Counted from the first letter of the stretch, positions 17,320 through 26,001 are shown. The stretch is DNA of 64,000 nt from Streptomyces humidus (GCF_014649655.1 NZ_BMTL01000011.1:124001-188000), one strand, 5' to 3'. Program-made: numbers and translations. Notes: generated from the letters alone by a model not told the origin.

Positions 17320-18243
17320 ATGGACTACTGCCACCCGTGCCGACGGCACCTCAACGGCGCCCTCGCTTGCCCGGGGTGCGGCGCACCCGCTGAACAGCTG
17401 CACGCGCATCCGCCGAGCACGTACGAGCCGGAGCCGCAGCCGTACGACCCGCAGTCGCAGTCGCAGTCGTACGAGCCCGAACCGTACGACCCCGAACGGT
17501 ACCCGCCCGGTCCCGGCGATCCGGCGGACGAACACGACCCCCGCGACGGACGCGACCCCCGCGACGCCCGCCTCGGCCACGACGCGCTCGACGCCCGTGA
17601 CGGCGAGGACGGCCCCGACGGCGGCGAAGCCGAGGGCGATGAGCCGCAGGGGCGGGCAGCCCGCCGCCGCGACCAGGGGCGCGGCGGCCGAAGGGGACCC
17701 GGCGGGGCCCCGGCCGCGCCGGACGCGAGCCGGCGTGACCGCAAGGCCTCCGTCCACCGCCGCCGCCGCAAGCGCGTGGTGCTGATCGGCGTCGGCTTCG
17801 CCCTCGCGGCGGGCGGTCTCAGCCTGGCCGAACTCGGCGTGGACGCACCGGGGTTCTCCTCGCCGGCCAACCCGGCGGCGGCCGGGGGCGAGTCGTCCGA
17901 GCTCGACGGTTCGACGCCCGAGCCGAGCGCGTCCGAGCGGTCGCCGGGCGAGGGGACGGGCGCCGGCGCGGGGTCGGCCTCGCCGTCCCCGGACGCCTCC
18001 GCGTCGCTCTCGGCGTCGGCGTCGGCCTCCCCGACGGGCGGGACGGCCTCACCGTCGCCCGGCAGGCAGGCCCAGTCGGGCAGCCTCCCCGGCTCCTCCG
18101 GGACGGCCTCCGGCACGGCGGCCCCCTCGGACCCGGCCGGCGGCTCGGGCTCCGCTCCGACCCCCCGGCCGACGGCGTCGGGCGCCTCCCCGCAGCCCTC
18201 GCCCTCGGAGACGTGTACGCGCTTCCTGTGGTGGTGCTCCTAG
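17320..18243 (+). CDS. Zinc-ribbon single-pass membrane protein with Ser/Ala/Pro-rich extracellular tail
   Basis: A 307-aa protein found in many streptomycetes; function unknown to me. Residues 1-22 hold two CxxC pairs, MDYCHPC and ACPGCGAP, a minimal zinc ribbon. Then comes a Pro/Gln/Asp/Arg-rich linker with YEPEPYDPE-type repeats, a basic patch (HRRRRKRVV) directly before one hydrophobic helix near residues 152-170, and a Ser/Ala/Pro/Gly-rich tail. The last residues TCTRFLWWCS carry two Cys and a Trp pair. The order suggests a cytoplasmic zinc ribbon, one membrane span and a disordered outer part. No ribosome site is obvious before the ATG. It is transcribed divergently from the dehydratase operon. 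Confidence 0.75.
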   Translation: MDYCHPCRRHLNGALACPGCGAPAEQLHAHPPSTYEPEPQPYDPQSQSQSYEPEPYDPERYPPGPGDPADEHDPRDGRDPRDARLGHDALDARDGEDGPDGGEAEGDEPQGRAARRRDQGRGGRRGPGGAPAAPDASRRDRKASVHRRRRKRVVLIGVGFALAAGGLSLAELGVDAPGFSSPANPAAAGGESSELDGSTPEPSASERSPGEGTGAGAGSASPSPDASASLSASASASPTGGTASPSPGRQAQSGSLPGSSGTASGTAAPSDPAGGSGSAPTPRPTASGASPQPSPSETCTRFLWWCS

Positions 18244-18321
18244 GGGCGAGCCGGTCCCCGGGCCGGACGCCGGCCGCGTTCCCGGCGCGGTGCTTTCGCG
18301 TCGGCGCCTGGCGTCGGTGCC

Positions 18322-18617
18322 GTCGGGCGGACGCCGGTCTGTGTGGACGGTTCGTCCAGGGCGGTGTGTGCGCCGTCCGGGCGGCCGGATTTCGGCTCGC
18401 GCGTGTCCGGATCCCGTGCCGCGCCGGGTGGCGGCGGCGCTCCCGGGGGCGGGGTCGTTCCCCCGCGCCGGATGCCGGGGGCTTCGGGGTGGGGGCTATG
18501 TGTCGATGTGGTCGGGCGGACGCCGGTCTGTGTGGACGGTTCGTCCAGGACGCCGTTTCGGTCGTCCCGGTGGCCGGACTTCGGCTCGCGCGTGTCCGGA
18601 TCCCGTGTCGCGCCGGG
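18322..18617. repeat. 107-bp direct repeat, two copies, 189-bp period
   Basis: Copies at 18322-18428 and 18511-18617 align without gaps at an offset of exactly 189 bp. The first 39 bp (starting GTCGGGCGGACGCC) are identical, the middle 20 or so bases differ, and the last 46 bp differ at two positions. 189 is a multiple of three. Confidence 0.85.
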
Positions 18618-18760
18618 CGCGCGGGTCGTCGTGGGGGTGTCGCCCGGCGTCGGCGCCATAACCCGCCATAACGGCTCTGACCAGGGGTGATGTGCTGTGG
18701 TGCTACGACGCGTTATGGAACCGTGACGACGTTTGGCTGCAGCCCTCTTGACCGCCGCGA

Positions 18761-18778
18761 ATTGTTAGCGCTCACAAT
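18761..18778. promoter_or_regulatory. LacI-family operator
   Basis: ATTGTTAGCGCTCACAAT is an 18-bp palindrome with a single mismatched pair and is one base from the symmetric lac operator core. The central AGCGCT is the hallmark of LacI-family sites. It lies about 190 bp upstream of the LacI-family gene, so autoregulation and control of the downstream importer are likely. Confidence 0.8.
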
Positions 18779-18965
18779 GACCTCCGCATTCACCAGTCAA
18801 CGCCCAACTCGGCGGGGGAGGAACGAGCGTCGTGCTCACATCGCCTCGACTCGCCTTTTCCGCCAGGTCCGTTGGGCTCTCCGGGATCCCGGAGTGACGG
18901 CGGCGGGGAACCGTCCGCCCGCAGCGCAGGCCGTGTCGACGAACGAGAGTCAAGGAGGGGCGCCC

Positions 18966-20012
18966 GTGGCACACACCCGGCTTCGGCCGCCCACCATGGC
19001 CGACGTGGCACGCCAGGCCGGCGTGTCCCACCAGACCGTGTCCCGCGTGCTGGGCGACCACCCCAACGTGCGGGACGCGACACGGGCCCGGGTGCTGCGC
19101 GCGATCGAGGAGATGGGCTATCGCCGCAACTTCTCCGCGCGGGCACTGGCGACCCGGCGGACCCGGACGCTGGGCGTGGTCGCCTCCGACACCACCCTGT
19201 ACGGCCCGGCCAGCACGCTGTTCGCGCTGGAGGAGGCGGCACGCGCGAAGGGGTACCTCGTCTCGACGGTCAGTCTGCGCAAACTGACCATGGAGAGTCT
19301 CTCCGAGGCCCTGGACCACCTCAGCGAGGGCGGGGTCGAGGGAGTGGTCGCCATCGCTCCGCAGCGGTCGGCGGTGGACGCCCTCGCCGAACTGCGGCAC
19401 CCGTTTCCCGTGGTGATCGTGGGCGGCGGGCCGGGTGTGGACATCACCTGCGTCGGCGTCGACCAGCATCTGGGCGCGCGGCTGGCCACCGGCCATCTGC
19501 TGGCCGCAGGCCATCGCACGGTCTGGCATCTCGCCGGGCCCGAGGACTGGCAGGAGGCGGCCGACCGGGCCGCCGGCTGGCGGGACACCCTCGAGGCCGC
19601 GGGCGTCGAGCCGCCCATGCTGCTGCGCGGTGACTGGAGTCCGCTGTCGGGCTATCGTGCGGGCCAGGAACTGGCCGGCTGGGTAGGCCGGGGGCTGACC
19701 GCGGTCTTCGTCGCCAACGACCAGATGGCGCTGGGGGTGTTGAGGGCCCTGCGCGAGGCGGGGGTGCGAACTCCCCAGGACGTCGCGGTGGTCGGCTTCG
19801 ACGACATCCCGGAGGCGGAGTTCTTCGCGCCGCCGCTGACCACCGTCCGGCAGGATTTCTCGGCGGTGGGCAAGCGGGGGATCGCGTTGCTCCTGGACCT
19901 GATCGAGGGCCGGCCGCCCGCCACCGCCCCCCGGGTGGAGATCGAACCCCAACTCGTCGTCCGCGCCAGCACCTTCCCCTACGCCGCCCAGCCGGACGGC
20001 ACACCCCTCTGA
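18966..20012 (+). CDS. LacI-family transcriptional regulator
   Basis: A 348-aa repressor. The N-terminal helix-turn-helix and hinge are MADVARQAGVSHQTVSRVL followed by the RRNFSARALAT hinge region. The remainder is a sugar-binding periplasmic-type domain, with FVANDQMALGVLRAL, VVGFDDIPEAEFF and PPLTTVRQDF as typical landmarks. Start: GTG 18966 is 7 bp behind AGGAGG; longer in-frame extensions upstream have no ribosome site and an atypical composition. It precedes, by 134 bp and on the same strand, a four-gene sugar importer that it most likely controls, with a matching operator at 18761-18778. Inducer unknown. Confidence 0.93.
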   Translation: MAHTRLRPPTMADVARQAGVSHQTVSRVLGDHPNVRDATRARVLRAIEEMGYRRNFSARALATRRTRTLGVVASDTTLYGPASTLFALEEAARAKGYLVSTVSLRKLTMESLSEALDHLSEGGVEGVVAIAPQRSAVDALAELRHPFPVVIVGGGPGVDITCVGVDQHLGARLATGHLLAAGHRTVWHLAGPEDWQEAADRAAGWRDTLEAAGVEPPMLLRGDWSPLSGYRAGQELAGWVGRGLTAVFVANDQMALGVLRALREAGVRTPQDVAVVGFDDIPEAEFFAPPLTTVRQDFSAVGKRGIALLLDLIEGRPPATAPRVEIEPQLVVRASTFPYAAQPDGTPL

Positions 20013-20146
20013 CGAACCCTCGGACGACCTGCTACGGCAGTGTGGCCGAAATCCCGAACAGTGATCGACAGGCTGGACGCAGTGCGGCCGGTCCTGTCAA
20101 GTACCAGCAGGTCCGCCCCAGGGCCGGCTCTTCAAAGGAGAAGAAC

Positions 20147-21154
20147 ATGCTCAACAGAAGAAACTTCCTCACCGCGGCGGTCGGCGTGGCGGCGGCGGGC
20201 GGTCTGGCGGCCTGTGCCAAGAAGGACGACAGCTCCGGCGACTCGGGCTCCTCGGGCGGCAGCAAGACGATCACGCTGGGCTTCTCCCAGGTCGGCTCGG
20301 AGAGCGGCTGGCGCAGCGCCAACACCACCTCGGTCAAGGACGCGGCCAAGGAGGCGGGTTACAAGCTGCAGTTCTCCGACGCCCAGCAGAAGCAGGAGAA
20401 CCAGATCTCCGCGATCCGCAGCTACATCTCGCAGAAGGTCGACGTCATCGCCTTCTCGCCGGTCGTCGTCACCGGCTGGGACGCGGTCCTCAAGGAGGCC
20501 AAGGCCGCGAAGATCCCGGTCGTCCTCACCGACCGCTCGGTGGAGACCTCCGACGACTCCCTGTACGTCACGCTGGTCGGCTCCGACTTCACCGACGAGG
20601 GCCGCCGCGCCGGCAAGATCCTGGAGAAGGTGCTCGAGAAGGCCGGCCACAAGGGCCCGGTGAAGATCGCCCAGCTGGAGGGCACCACCGGCGCCGCCCC
20701 GGCGATCGAGCGCGCCAAGGGCTTCAAGGAGGTCATGGACGCCGACCACAAGGCCGACTGGAAGATCGTCGTCAGCCAGACCGGTGACTTCACCCGCGCC
20801 GGCGGCAAGCAGGTCATGGCGGCCTTCCTGCAGTCCAACCCGGACATCAACGTCCTGTTCGCGCACAACGACGACATGGCCATCGGCGCCATCCAGTCCA
20901 TCGAGGCGGCCGGCAAGAAGCCCGGCAAGGACATCCTGATCGTCTCGATCGACGGCGTGAAGGACGGCTTCGTGGCCATGTCCGAGGGCAAGATCAACGC
21001 CATCGTCGAGTGCAACCCGCTCCTCGGCCCGCAGTTGATGGACACCGTGAAGAAGGTCAAGGCCGGCGAGACGGTCGAGCGCTGGATCAAGACCAAGGAG
21101 GGCGACTTCATGCAGGACCAGGCCAAGGCCGCGCTCCCGAGCCGCAAGTACTGA
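20147..21154 (+). CDS. ytfQ: Sugar-binding lipoprotein of ABC importer (YtfQ type)
   Basis: A 335-aa binding protein. The signal has a twin-arginine-like NRRNFLTAA start and lipobox LAAC, then a Lys/Asp/Ser linker. The mature domain contains LGFSQVGSESGWR, DVIAFSPVVVTGWDAVL, LTDRSV and FAHNDDMAIGAIQ, very like the galactofuranose-binding YtfQ. ATG 20147 follows AAAGGAG by 7 bp; a longer frame starting at 20042 has no ribosome site. It heads an operon with one double ATPase and two permeases, the YtfQ-YtfR-YtfT-YjfF arrangement. That architecture, more than any one protein, supports the assignment. Galactofuranose or another furanose sugar such as arabinofuranose is the inferred ligand. Confidence 0.88.
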   Translation: MLNRRNFLTAAVGVAAAGGLAACAKKDDSSGDSGSSGGSKTITLGFSQVGSESGWRSANTTSVKDAAKEAGYKLQFSDAQQKQENQISAIRSYISQKVDVIAFSPVVVTGWDAVLKEAKAAKIPVVLTDRSVETSDDSLYVTLVGSDFTDEGRRAGKILEKVLEKAGHKGPVKIAQLEGTTGAAPAIERAKGFKEVMDADHKADWKIVVSQTGDFTRAGGKQVMAAFLQSNPDINVLFAHNDDMAIGAIQSIEAAGKKPGKDILIVSIDGVKDGFVAMSEGKINAIVECNPLLGPQLMDTVKKVKAGETVERWIKTKEGDFMQDQAKAALPSRKY

Positions 21155-21392
21155 CCGACGCGACCCACCGGCAGGAAGCCTCCGGCCGACCGATGTCCCG
21201 GTCGGCCGGGCCCGGCGGACCCCGGCAGCCCGATCCCAGAAGGAGCGCTGCCGTGACGGAAGCCCCGGGTCCGGGGCTTCCGGCCCGAACGCTGCGGTCC
21301 AGCCCCGACCCGGCCCGTCGCGGGACGTGGTCAGGGCGGTACGGAATGAATTCCCCACCGGGCGAAAGCCGGTGATCCTCATGAGGAGAGGT

Positions 21393-22925
21393 ATGGCAGA
21401 GCCGCGGCCCGTCCTGGAAATGGCGGGCATAGTCAAGGAGTTCCCGGGGGTACGGGCTCTGTCGGACGTCGACTTCCGGCTCTTCCCCGGCGAGATCCAC
21501 GCCCTGATGGGCGAGAACGGGGCGGGCAAGTCCACCCTCATCAAGGTGCTCACCGGCGTCTACACCCTGGACGGCGGCACGATCACCTTGGACGGCCGGT
21601 CCGTGCGGATCGCCAGCCCGCTGCAGGCCCAGCAGGCCGGCATCAGCACGGTCTACCAGGAGGTCAACCTCTGCCCGAACCTGTCGGTGGCGGAGAACAT
21701 CTTCATCGGGCGTGAGCCGACCCGCCTGGGCCGCATCCAGTGGAAGAGGCTGCGCCGCGAGGCGGCGGAGCTGGTGGACCGGCTCGGACTGGACATCGAC
21801 GTCGGCGCGCCGCTGTCCTCCTACCCGCTGGCCGTCCAGCAACTGGTCGCCATCGTGCGCTCGTTGAACACCGGCGGCGGCGAGGGACCGGGCACCAAGG
21901 TGCTGATCCTCGACGAGCCGACCTCCAGCCTCGACCGGGACGAGGTCCTCCAACTGTTCTCCCTGATGCGGCGGTTGAAGGACGAGGGCGTCGCGATCCT
22001 GTTCGTCTCGCACTTCCTCGACCAGATCTACGAGGTCTGCGACCGGATGACCGTACTGCGCAACGGCACCCTGGTCGGCGAGCACATGGTGAGCGACCTC
22101 GACCAGGTCGGCCTCGTCCAGCTCATGCTCGGCAAGGCCATGGGCCAGCTGGACGAGCTCCACGAACACCAGCTGCGCTCCGACGCGGGCGACACCCTCG
22201 TCCAGGCCGAGGGCCTCGGCAGGACGGGCGGCATCGCGCCGTTCGACCTGGAGATCAAGGAGGGCGAGGTGATCGGGCTCGCCGGCCTGCTCGGATCGGG
22301 CCGCACCGAACTCGCCCGGCTGCTCTTCGGCGCCGACCAGCCGGACACCGGCAAGGTGACGATCGACGGCCGGCCGGTCTCCATGAGCGCCCCCAACGAC
22401 GCCATCGGCGCGGGCGTCGCGTTCTGCTCCGAGAACCGCAAGAGCGAGGGCCTGGTGCCCGACCTCACGGTGCGGGAGAACATCATCCTGGCCCTGCAGG
22501 CCTCGCGCGGCTGGACCCGGCCCATCCCGGTCGCCCAGCGCGACGAGCTCGTCGCCAAGTACATCAAGGCGCTCGACATCCGCCCGGCCAACCCCGAGGC
22601 CAGGGTGGGCCAGCTCAGCGGCGGCAACCAGCAGAAGGTGCTGCTGGCCCGCTGGCTGATCACCCAGCCGAAGCTGCTGATCCTCGACGAGCCGACGCGC
22701 GGCATCGACATCGGCGCCAAGGCGGAGATCCAGAAGCTCGTCGTCTCGCTCTCCGAGGAGGGCATGTCCGTGCTGTACATCGCGGCCGAACTGGAGGAGG
22801 TGCTCCGGCTCAGCCACACCATCGGAGTGCTGCGCGACCGCCGGCTGGTGGCGCAGATCGCCAACGGGCCCGAGATCACCCCGAGCCGGATCCTGGAGAC
22901 CATCGCGAGCGGAGAGCACCAGTGA
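21393..22925 (+). CDS. ytfR: Sugar ABC transporter ATP-binding protein (YtfR type), double ABC domain
   Basis: A 510-aa tandem ATPase. The first domain has Walker A GENGAGKST, STVYQEVNLCPNLSV, and Walker B LILDEPTSSLD. The second has GLLGSGRTEL in place of Walker A, signature LSGGNQQKV and Walker B LILDEPTRGID. QEVNLCPNLSVAENIF is characteristic of the YtfR branch. ATG 21393 is 1-2 bp behind AGGAGAGG and starts at the conserved N-terminus; the GTG at 21327 gives an unlikely lead. The 238-bp gap from the binding-protein gene is longer than usual for an operon and may hold an mRNA processing or attenuation site that keeps the binding protein in excess. Confidence 0.9.
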   Translation: MAEPRPVLEMAGIVKEFPGVRALSDVDFRLFPGEIHALMGENGAGKSTLIKVLTGVYTLDGGTITLDGRSVRIASPLQAQQAGISTVYQEVNLCPNLSVAENIFIGREPTRLGRIQWKRLRREAAELVDRLGLDIDVGAPLSSYPLAVQQLVAIVRSLNTGGGEGPGTKVLILDEPTSSLDRDEVLQLFSLMRRLKDEGVAILFVSHFLDQIYEVCDRMTVLRNGTLVGEHMVSDLDQVGLVQLMLGKAMGQLDELHEHQLRSDAGDTLVQAEGLGRTGGIAPFDLEIKEGEVIGLAGLLGSGRTELARLLFGADQPDTGKVTIDGRPVSMSAPNDAIGAGVAFCSENRKSEGLVPDLTVRENIILALQASRGWTRPIPVAQRDELVAKYIKALDIRPANPEARVGQLSGGNQQKVLLARWLITQPKLLILDEPTRGIDIGAKAEIQKLVVSLSEEGMSVLYIAAELEEVLRLSHTIGVLRDRRLVAQIANGPEITPSRILETIASGEHQ

Positions 22926-24043
22926 CCACGTCCTCGACCACCCCTTCCCGGTGGCGGGCGCTGACCCGCCACCACCTGTTCTGGCCGGTGGCGGTGCTCA
23001 TCCTGCTGCTCCTCGTCAACGTCCCCTTCACGCCCGACTTCTTCTCGGTGCGGATGGCGGACGGCCACCTCTACGGCAGCCTCGTCTCGATCGTGCTGTT
23101 CGGCTCGCCCCTCATCCTGGTGGCGGTCGGCATGACCCTGGTCATCGCCACCGGCGGCATCGACCTCTCCGTCGGCGCCGTCGTCGCCATCACCGGCGCG
23201 CTGGCCTGCTCGTACATCAGCGACCAGAACGATCAGGGCGCGCTGTCCGGAGTGCTGCTCGCGATGGGCCTCGGTCTGCTGGCCGCGGTCGTCTGCGGGC
23301 TGTGGAACGGCTTCCTGGTGGCCCGCATGGGCATCCAGCCGATCATCGCGACCCTGATCATCATGGTCGCCGGCCGCGGCGTCGCCCAGCTGATCACCGA
23401 CGGCCAGATCATCACCATCAACAGCGAGCCGTACAAGCTGATCGGCGGCGGCTACTGGCTGACCCTGCCGTTCTCCATCTTCGTGGTGGCCGCCGTGGTG
23501 GCCGTCACCGTGGCGCTGACCCGGCGCACGGCGCTCGGCCTGCTGGTCGAGGCGGTCGGCGGCAACGCCGAGGCCAGCCGGCTGGTCGGCATCAGGTCCC
23601 GGCGCATCAAGATCATGGTCTACATGTTCTGCGCCCTGTGCGCGGGCATCGCCGGACTGATGATCAGCTCCAACACCTCGGCCGCCGACGGCAACAACGC
23701 CGGTCTGTGGATCGAACTCGACGCGATCCTCGCCGTGGTGATCGGCGGCACCTCGCTGCTGGGCGGCCGGTTCTCCATCGGCGGCACGGTGGTGGGCGCC
23801 CTCGTCATCCAGACCCTGACCACCACGATCTACACCATCGGCGTCCCGACCCAGACCAACCTGGTCTTCAAGGCCGCCGTAGTCATCGTCGTCTGCCTGC
23901 TGCAGTCCCCGAAGTTCCGCGCCAAGGTCTTCGGTGCGAAGTTCGCCGCCCGGTTCGCGGCGAAGGGCGGCGCCAAGCCGGCCGCGGCCGCGGCCGACCC
24001 CGCCGCGGCGACCGAGGCCGCTCCCAAGATGGAGGTGTCGTGA
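22922..24043 (+). CDS. ytfT: Sugar ABC transporter permease 1 (YtfT type)
   Basis: A 373-aa inner membrane permease with about ten spans. It has the family signature ATGGIDLSVGAVVAITGAL near residue 78, AVGGNAEASRLVGIRSRRIK as the ATPase-contact loop, and VIGGTSLLGGRFSIGG near the end. The C-terminus is a Lys/Ala-rich cytoplasmic tail (FAAKGGAKPAAAAADPAAA) not needed for the fold. The GTG start overlaps the ATPase stop (GTGA). It pairs with the following YjfF-type permease to form a heterodimeric channel. Confidence 0.9.
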   Translation: MTTSSTTPSRWRALTRHHLFWPVAVLILLLLVNVPFTPDFFSVRMADGHLYGSLVSIVLFGSPLILVAVGMTLVIATGGIDLSVGAVVAITGALACSYISDQNDQGALSGVLLAMGLGLLAAVVCGLWNGFLVARMGIQPIIATLIIMVAGRGVAQLITDGQIITINSEPYKLIGGGYWLTLPFSIFVVAAVVAVTVALTRRTALGLLVEAVGGNAEASRLVGIRSRRIKIMVYMFCALCAGIAGLMISSNTSAADGNNAGLWIELDAILAVVIGGTSLLGGRFSIGGTVVGALVIQTLTTTIYTIGVPTQTNLVFKAAVVIVVCLLQSPKFRAKVFGAKFAARFAAKGGAKPAAAAADPAAATEAAPKMEVS

Positions 24044-25071
24044 TGAGCGCGACCACCCAGAGCCCCACGGCCTCCGACAGCCGTACCCCGTCCCCGTCCA
24101 GGGCCGCCCGTCTGCTCGGCGACCGGCGGCTGCCCGTCGCGGTGACGGCCCTGCTCTTCCTGCTGATGTACGGCGGGGGCCTGGCCCGGTACCAGTACTA
24201 CGGCTTCGCCGAACCGCAGGTCTTCCTGAACCTGTTCATCGACAACGGATATCTGCTGGTCGCCGCGGTCGGCGTCACCTTCGTCATCCTGTCCGGCGGC
24301 ATCGACCTCTCCGTCGGCTCGATGATCGGCTTCACGACGATGTTCACGGCCTGGCTGGTGGAGCGCCAGGGCCTGCCCCTCCTCGTCGTGGTCCCCATGG
24401 CGCTGGCCGTGGGCGCCCTCGGCGGCTTCCTGATGGGCTACGTGATCCACAACTTTGAGATCCAGCCCTTCATCGTGACCCTCGCCGGCCTCTTCCTCTT
24501 CCGCGGTCTGTGCCTGGTCATCAGCAAGGAGTCGATCTCCATCAGCGACTCCACGGTGAGCAGCCTGGCCCAGGCGCAGGCCTCGCTGGGGGCGGGCTTC
24601 CTGTCGATCGGCGCGATCGTCTCCCTCGTCGTCCTCGCCGTGGCGTTCTACGTCCTGCACTACACCCGCTTCGGCCGCCGGGTGTACGCCATCGGCGGCA
24701 ACGAGCAGTCGGCCATGCTGATGGGTCTCCCGCAGGGCGGCACCAAGATCGCCGTGTACACGGTGAGCGGATTCTGCTCGGCGCTCGCCGGTCTCCTCTT
24801 CACGCTCTACATCCAGTCCGGCGACCCGCTGCACGCGACCGGCATGGAACTCGACGCGATCGCCGCGGTCGTCATCGGCGGCACGCTGCTGACGGGCGGC
24901 TCCGGCTACGTGCTCGGCACCCTGTTCGGCGTCCTCGTGCTGGGTCTGATCAAGAGCATCATCCAGTTCGAGGGCACGCTCAGCTCCTGGTGGACGAAGA
25001 TCGCCACCGGTGTGCTGCTGTGCACGTTCATCCTGGTCCAGCGCTTCATGACGACCCGCAAGAAGGCCTGA
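24043..25071 (+). CDS. yjfF: Sugar ABC transporter permease 2 (YjfF type)
   Basis: A 342-aa permease of the same family as its upstream neighbour, with signature LSGGIDLSVGSMIGFTTMF, loop RRVYAIGGNEQSAMLMGLP and TGGSGYVLGTLFGVLVLGL, all typical of YjfF. The ATG at 24043 overlaps the previous TGA (ATGA), so translation is coupled. It is the last gene of the importer operon. No sugar-catabolic enzyme directly follows; the nearest plausible partners are the two aldose epimerases and the GH3 beta-glucosidase elsewhere in the window. Confidence 0.9.
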   Translation: MSATTQSPTASDSRTPSPSRAARLLGDRRLPVAVTALLFLLMYGGGLARYQYYGFAEPQVFLNLFIDNGYLLVAAVGVTFVILSGGIDLSVGSMIGFTTMFTAWLVERQGLPLLVVVPMALAVGALGGFLMGYVIHNFEIQPFIVTLAGLFLFRGLCLVISKESISISDSTVSSLAQAQASLGAGFLSIGAIVSLVVLAVAFYVLHYTRFGRRVYAIGGNEQSAMLMGLPQGGTKIAVYTVSGFCSALAGLLFTLYIQSGDPLHATGMELDAIAAVVIGGTLLTGGSGYVLGTLFGVLVLGLIKSIIQFEGTLSSWWTKIATGVLLCTFILVQRFMTTRKKA

Positions 25072-25458
25072 GCCCTCACCGCGGAAGCACCGCGGGAAGC
25101 GCTGCCGGAAGGACTGCCCGAAGAACTGCAGGACTGCCGGCGGCAGGAAGGACGGGAAGAGGGCAGGAGGAAGCAGGGAAGAGGCGTGATCGGTGGCCGC
25201 CCTCGCCGGGATTCTCGTCCTGGCCTCGGCGGCCGCGCCCGCGTCCGCGTCCGGTGGGCGGTGCCCGGTGGCCCGCTCCGGGTACGCGCCGTCGCCGTCG
25301 CGGCCTTCGCCGCGGGCGGACCCGTCCGCCGGGCGCACGGCGCCGGCCACGGAAGCCGACAGCAGGTTTCGGCCGCCTGAGCGCCACGCCCGACCCGCGA
25401 CGCCCGACTCGGACGCGCCCCACCCGTCCGGTCAGTCCGGGCGGTCAGGCCCGTCCGG
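25072..25458. other. Convergent intergenic region, no gene supported
   Basis: 387 bp between the convergent permease and MarR genes. It shows degenerate GGAAG/GGCAGG repeats at 25080-25170, a short CTGCC-GGC-GGCAG hairpin, and CGTCCGGTCA repeats at 25425-25465. A plus-strand frame from 25193 starts with a signal-like stretch but runs on antisense through the MarR gene, so it is not called. Confidence 0.5.
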
Positions 25459-25944
25459 TCAGGTCCGGTCGCCGTCGGTCGTGAGCATGCGGTGCAGCAG
25501 TCCCCGCAGCGCCAGTCGCTCCTCCTCGGCCAGCCCCGCCAGCGGCTCGCGGGCGAACCGCAGCGACTCGCGCAGCCCTCGGGCGATCTGCCGACCCTCG
25601 TCCGTGGCCGCCGCCAGCTTCACCCGACGGTCGGCCGGGTCGGGGCGCCGCTCCACCAGGCCGCGCGACTCCAGCCGGTCGACGATGCCCGTCACGTTCG
25701 ACGGCTCGCACTTCAGCTTCTGCGCCAGCCTGCGCATCGGCAGCGGCTCCAGCGAGAGCAGGCTCAGCAGCCGGGCCTGCGCGCCGGTGAGCGAGTGGCC
25801 GGCGGCGGCGTCCTCGTAATCCTCGTAGAAACGGGCCACGACCTCGCCGATCAGCTCGACGACCTCGAGGGTCAGGGCGTCGGGGAGCGTGGTCGGACCG
25901 GTCGGCCGTGAGGCCGCGCGCGGGATCGGATGTGAGGTGGGCAT
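25459..25944 (-). CDS. MarR-family transcriptional regulator
   Basis: A 161-aa winged-helix regulator. The DNA-binding part is GAQARLLSLLSLEPLPMRRLAQKLKCEPSNVTGIVDRL (HTH, quoted: LAQKLKCEPSNVTGIVDRL) followed by the beta-wing RRPDPADRRVKLAAATDEG. N- and C-terminal helices form the dimer interface. The ATG at 25944 faces the reductase gene divergently across 99 bp, so the MarR protein probably represses that gene and itself and responds to a reactive or phenolic ligand. Confidence 0.92.
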   Translation of the reverse strand: MPTSHPIPRAASRPTGPTTLPDALTLEVVELIGEVVARFYEDYEDAAAGHSLTGAQARLLSLLSLEPLPMRRLAQKLKCEPSNVTGIVDRLESRGLVERRPDPADRRVKLAAATDEGRQIARGLRESLRFAREPLAGLAEEERLALRGLLHRMLTTDGDRT

Positions 25945-25973
25945 GGATCCAGGGTACCCGTTTACTTGACATA

Positions 25974-26001
25974 CTGAAATATCCAGGCGCATGGTTGTTT
26001 C
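25974..26001. promoter_or_regulatory. Possible MarR operator between marR and reductase genes
   Basis: TGAAA-N18-TTTCA (25974-26001) is an inverted pair within an AT-richer divergent promoter region that also contains TTGACA at 25966-25971. Placement fits a MarR site; the long spacer makes it tentative. Confidence 0.3.

Larger units (their letters stand above)
18244..18965. other. 722-bp non-coding interval upstream of the LacI regulator
   Basis: No convincing gene. It holds a duplicated 107-bp block (18322-18428 and 18511-18617), a lac-type operator (18761-18778) and the leader of the LacI-family gene. Plus-strand reading frames through it lack normal protein composition. The minus-strand frame 18240-18659 is discussed among the findings. 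Confidence 0.6.

Noticed and set aside
18240..18659. 139-codon minus-strand frame with two 63-residue repeats
   Set aside because: Kept only as a finding: no ribosome site, composition Pro/Thr/Arg-rich, and it ends inside the zinc-ribbon gene 3' end.
25193..25380. Signal-peptide-like start (MAALAGILVLASAAAPASAS) on the plus strand
   Set aside because: The frame continues antisense through the MarR gene and becomes low-complexity Ser/Pro/Arg; no domain and only a weak ribosome site.
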